Source: Paenibacillus auburnensis (GTDB taxonomy: Bacteria > Bacillota > Bacilli > Paenibacillales > Paenibacillaceae). From it: DNA of 64,000 bases. The stretch is taken from positions 124,001 to 188,000 of the forward strand of contig NZ_CAKMMG010000002.1 in NCBI RefSeq assembly GCF_927798115.1, written 5' to 3'. Under the pieces are notes generated by a model that was not told the origin of the DNA, did no database searches, and worked only from the letters and a program-made list of their open reading frames with translations. Made by a program: the position numbers and the translations under genes. Below are positions 61,178 to 64,000 of the stretch, piece by piece (positions within the stretch are counted from its first letter, which is position 1; each line of letters starts with the position of its first letter).

Positions 61178-62617
61178 TTATATGGATGTGTTCTTCCAGC
61201 GGACATTCGCACTTTCTTCGAGGCTTCCCGGGCGCTGCAATTCCATACGCAGCAGATCGCGCAGGAAGTGGGGCACCAGATACACCGGGTCACGCCCGTT
61301 CGCAATGCTCTCATACCCTATGCGGAAGGTGAACATGTCCAGGGTTCCAACGTTATATTCCCGGCTGTCCTCCAGCGGCTCCCCGTCGACAAAAACTGCA
61401 ATACTGTTATCATAAGGCATTACTGCAGGATCGTACAAGATTTTTAATCCGTCGACAGCCAGACTGCCGAGCACCTTCCCCCGGAATCCATACCCGAAGA
61501 TCGCCTTATTACAGAATTCCTCTGTAAGACTCTGCATGAGTGCGGTCCTGATATCTTTCCCCATCAGCTTAATGATACAGGGATTAATCGGTGACGGACA
61601 AAGTGCATGCAGCAGGCCTGCTGTAATATTGCCTGGGGGCAGCGCCCCCAGCAGCTGACCGGTATTGACCAGAGACAGCGGAGTGCCTGTAAACCGTCTC
61701 ACTGCCTGAGCCAGCAGATTGCCGAAAGGAGATTCTCCCAGCAGATTCAGCGGAAGCTCATGATCAGTGATCGCTACGGTTTCTTCCAGTGCCTCACGCC
61801 CGTGAAGCAGATGCAGTGCTGCTGCTGGCGCGATTAAAGTCTCCGTATGCTGCGGGTCCAGCTCAATGCACTCACCGCTGACCAGCTTGAACGCCGCTCC
61901 AGGTTCCGTCCGTTCAAACTGCAGCCTTCCTACATAACGGCCGAACTTCCCGGCGCCGCACACAGCCGTCCCGTTAATCAGCAGCGGCTGCTCCAGCAGG
62001 TGATGCGTATGTCCGCCGAGAATGGCATGTACGCCTTCCAGCCTCTCTGCCAGCAGCTTATCTGCCGGCAAGCCGAGGTGGGAAAGGATAATGACAAGAT
62101 CGACCTGCGGGGCGAGCAGGCGGCACTGCTCCCGAAGAGCATCCTCCGGATCGGAGACATCCCAGCCCAGCAGCGAATAGAAGGATGTAAAAGCAGCAGT
62201 GGCCCCGGTAATGCCGATCTTCACACCCTTCTTTTCGACAATAGCATGCTGCTTCATCCAGTGCGGAGGCAGCCCTGTTGAGGCGTCCAGGAAATTGCAG
62301 CATACCACCGGGCACTGCAGCCCGGAGAATATAGCGGACAGCGTCTCCGGAGAAAAGGTAAGCCCTTCATTATTACCGATGGTCACAGCGTCGTACCCGG
62401 TTAAATTGAGTATATCAATGTTCGCCTGGCCCATCGTACCTTCCGTTTCCACCGCAGCCCGGTCCATATGATCCCCGATATCCACGAGAAGTACGGATTC
62501 CTCACCGGCTGCAGCTTTCTGGCCGGCAATTTCAGCAGCAATGGAACTCATCGTCTCAAAATGGCTATGTATATCATTTGTGTGAAGTATGGTCAGTTTT
62601 TGCGGCACAGACTCCAT
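61178..62617 (-). CDS. Bifunctional metallophosphatase/5'-nucleotidase (YunD-like)
   Basis: 479 residues. N-terminal calcineurin-type domain with LTILHTNDIHSHFE, LVDIGDHMDR, VTIGNNEG, VIILSHLGLP and ILGGHTHHLLE; C-terminal 5'-nucleotidase domain with LPLNLLGESPFGNLLAQAVR, VNTGQLLG. No signal peptide, which fits YunD. Likely dephosphorylates nucleotides or related esters in the cytoplasm. Adjacent to uppP on the same strand. Confidence 0.88.
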   Translation of the reverse strand: MESVPQKLTILHTNDIHSHFETMSSIAAEIAGQKAAAGEESVLLVDIGDHMDRAAVETEGTMGQANIDILNLTGYDAVTIGNNEGLTFSPETLSAIFSGLQCPVVCCNFLDASTGLPPHWMKQHAIVEKKGVKIGITGATAAFTSFYSLLGWDVSDPEDALREQCRLLAPQVDLVIILSHLGLPADKLLAERLEGVHAILGGHTHHLLEQPLLINGTAVCGAGKFGRYVGRLQFERTEPGAAFKLVSGECIELDPQHTETLIAPAAALHLLHGREALEETVAITDHELPLNLLGESPFGNLLAQAVRRFTGTPLSLVNTGQLLGALPPGNITAGLLHALCPSPINPCIIKLMGKDIRTALMQSLTEEFCNKAIFGYGFRGKVLGSLAVDGLKILYDPAVMPYDNSIAVFVDGEPLEDSREYNVGTLDMFTFRIGYESIANGRDPVYLVPHFLRDLLRMELQRPGSLEESANVRWKNTSI

Positions 62618-62755
62618 GAGCTATAGTTCCCTTCCACCTGTAAAGCCGTTCTGACAGAAGCGGCAGGCATGTAATCTTATAAAGCCTAGCATAACATTTT
62701 CAGGGGCAATATGGTATATTGTAATCATTATTAGAACCCCGAGGTGATATCAACC

Positions 62756-63469
62756 ATGCAATTAACCATCCGTCTATTCGCCGGCTTGGCCGAAATAATC
62801 GGCACTTCTTCCCTGGATTTCCATGCCCATGAAACCCCGCTTACCGCGGGAAAACTCAAGGAGTTGCTTGCAGCCTGCTATCCTGATGCTGCACCGCAAA
62901 TCAATGTTTCTCTGGTAGCCATCGACCGCGAGTATGCACCAGACGACACTATAATCTCCGCAGAATCCGAGATTGCACTGATTCCTCCTGTTTCCGGAGG
63001 TGAACCCGCAGAATCAAGCGGTGAATCAGCAGACGGTCTTTATCTCCTTACGGACCAGCCTTTAAGTGCAGAAATGATGTTGGACAAAGTGCTGGACAGC
63101 AACCACGGGGCTTCCCTTATTTTCGTGGGAACAACTCGTGAAATGACCGGAGAAGAGCGGACAACAGCACTTCATTATGAGGCATACATCCCGATGGCGC
63201 TCTCCAAACTGGAGGAAATCGGCAGCGATGTACAGGAACGCTGGAATGCAAGATGCGCGATTGCACATCGGATAGGACTTGTAGGACTTAAGGAGGCCAG
63301 TGTGATCATTGCAGTATCCGCCCCGCACCGTGACACCTGCTATGAAGCCAGCCGTTATGCAATAGAGAAGCTAAAGGCCACGGTTCCTGTTTGGAAAAAA
63401 GATATCAACGAAACCGGTGAAAAATGGTTAGGTTCTGACCCCAAAGCTAAGGATTATAAGCCTGTATAA
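62756..63469 (+). CDS. Fused molybdopterin synthase, MoaD-MoaE
   Basis: 237 residues. Residues 1-82 are a MoaD ubiquitin-like domain (MQLTIRLFAGLAEIIGTSS) that ends IPPVSGG (Gly81-Gly82). A short acidic linker (EPAESSGESADG) leads into MoaE (95-237) with LIFVGTTREMTGEERT, LHYEAYIPMALSKLEEIG and the Lys-containing PVWKKDINETGEKWLG. Together they would convert precursor Z to molybdopterin using a thiocarboxylated MoaD C-terminus. In the fusion the GG is internal, so it must be cleaved or act differently. ATG with GAGGTGA. Fused genes of this kind (MoaX) are known in actinobacteria. No other moa gene is in the window. Confidence 0.9.
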   Translation: MQLTIRLFAGLAEIIGTSSLDFHAHETPLTAGKLKELLAACYPDAAPQINVSLVAIDREYAPDDTIISAESEIALIPPVSGGEPAESSGESADGLYLLTDQPLSAEMMLDKVLDSNHGASLIFVGTTREMTGEERTTALHYEAYIPMALSKLEEIGSDVQERWNARCAIAHRIGLVGLKEASVIIAVSAPHRDTCYEASRYAIEKLKATVPVWKKDINETGEKWLGSDPKAKDYKPV

Positions 63470-63554
63470 TCATTACTTCATAACCATTGAATAATTCAGA
63501 CTTTGTTGCTATGCTGGAAAAAAATCACTTAAGTAAGGTAAGGTGGCATAGTCA

Positions 63555-64000
63555 TTGAGAGTACACGTCATGGATCTTAAAGCAGGTGATTTCCTGAGGA
63601 TGGATACCTTTAGTTCTACAGGGCTGCATGTATTGCCTAAAGGGTCACGTCTTCAATCAGAGGAAATCGCCAAGCTGATACAGCATGGAGTAGATTATGT
63701 TGACATCGAGGATGTACGGGAAGCAGAAGCTGCGCCAACAAGCAGGTCCTCTATCATCCAGGCTGTCGCCGCCAATTTTGATAACAGCATCGAAGGTTTC
63801 GAATCCGTATATATGGAAGCGTTGACTAAAGGAAGCTTTAACCAGACTGTAGTTGATGACATTCTTCAGCCTACCCTGCTCACGCTGGACAAGCATAAAG
63901 ATGTAGTATCACTGCTGCTTCTGCTGGACCGTGATGACAATTACACCTATAACCATTCCCTGCAGGTAGGCATGCTATCTTATTATATATCATCATGGCT
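63555..64000 (+). CDS. HD-GYP domain protein, 5' part (cut by the window edge)
   Basis: Open to the end of the window; 148 codons are visible. MRVHVMDLKAGDFLRMDTFS aligns in layout with the start of the other HD-GYP protein in this window (MRLVSVNRLQAGMKLGKKIY). It reaches YTYNHSLQVGMLSYYISSW, the first His of the HD domain. TTG start at 63555 with AAGGTGG upstream; the ATG at 63570 is an alternative. The catalytic HD and GYP motifs are beyond the window, so activity cannot be judged. Confidence 0.75.
   Translation, partial: MRVHVMDLKAGDFLRMDTFSSTGLHVLPKGSRLQSEEIAKLIQHGVDYVDIEDVREAEAAPTSRSSIIQAVAANFDNSIEGFESVYMEALTKGSFNQTVVDDILQPTLLTLDKHKDVVSLLLLLDRDDNYTYNHSLQVGMLSYYISSW

Overview
The window looks like chromosomal DNA of an endospore-forming Gram-positive bacterium, most likely a Paenibacillus-type member of the Bacillales. 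I infer this from the gene order (ytvI, fxsA, pyk, accA, accD, dnaE, ytrH, ytrI, ytpI and ytoI lie close together as in Bacillus subtilis), from the many spore genes (ytvI, ytrH, ytrI, five YheC/YheD genes, a gerA-type operon, cotJABC), from a YesM/YesN two-component pair with a CUT1 sugar transporter, and from strong AGGAGG-type ribosome binding sites. No rRNA, tRNA, CRISPR array, prophage or transposase gene was seen.

Layout. 1-1000: 3' end of ytvI, then a non-coding stretch with ten tandem 51-bp repeats. 1-16 kb: FxsA, a thioesterase, an MFS transporter, a glutamic peptidase, pyruvate kinase, accDA, pgpA, a large dnaE, ytrH/ytrI, ytpI and ytoI. pfkA and nrnA are missing from the slots they occupy in B. 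subtilis. 15.9-23.9 kb: a YxjI/LURP-like protein, YheA, and a co-directional run of five ATP-grasp YheC/YheD proteins with one GNAT protein inserted. 24-28 kb: an AT-richer gerA/gerC/gerB germinant receptor operon. 28-33 kb: a four-helix membrane protein with a Met-rich tail, a two-component system with a small membrane protein, a CWB2 lipoprotein and a MarR regulator. 33-37.5 kb: LTA synthase-like enzyme, glycosyltransferase, HAD phosphatase and an AbrB-type regulator.

37.7-47.5 kb: a sugar-use island with a GH36 alpha-galactosidase, a solute-binding lipoprotein, a YesN/YesM pair and two divergent permeases, but no ATPase. A 680-bp gap in it carries two inverted copies of a hairpin-forming element. 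47.5-53.5 kb: CapA-like phosphoesterase, methyltransferase, epimerase and aldo/keto reductase, FMN reductase, GNAT and a TetR regulator with a palindrome at its start. 53.6-56.1 kb: a Ser/His-rich basic small protein facing a Hanks-type kinase, then cotJABC. 56.2-64 kb: CBS-domain transporter, radical SAM YfkAB, HD-GYP protein, UppP, YunD-like phosphoesterase, a fused MoaD-MoaE protein, and the 5' part of a second HD-GYP gene cut by the window edge.

The best candidates for a poorly described system are the five-fold YheC/YheD + GNAT cluster, the kinase and Ser/His-rich protein pair beside cotJ, and the MoaD-MoaE fusion with an internal Gly-Gly. Functions are assigned from sequence motifs read by eye; no database search was run.
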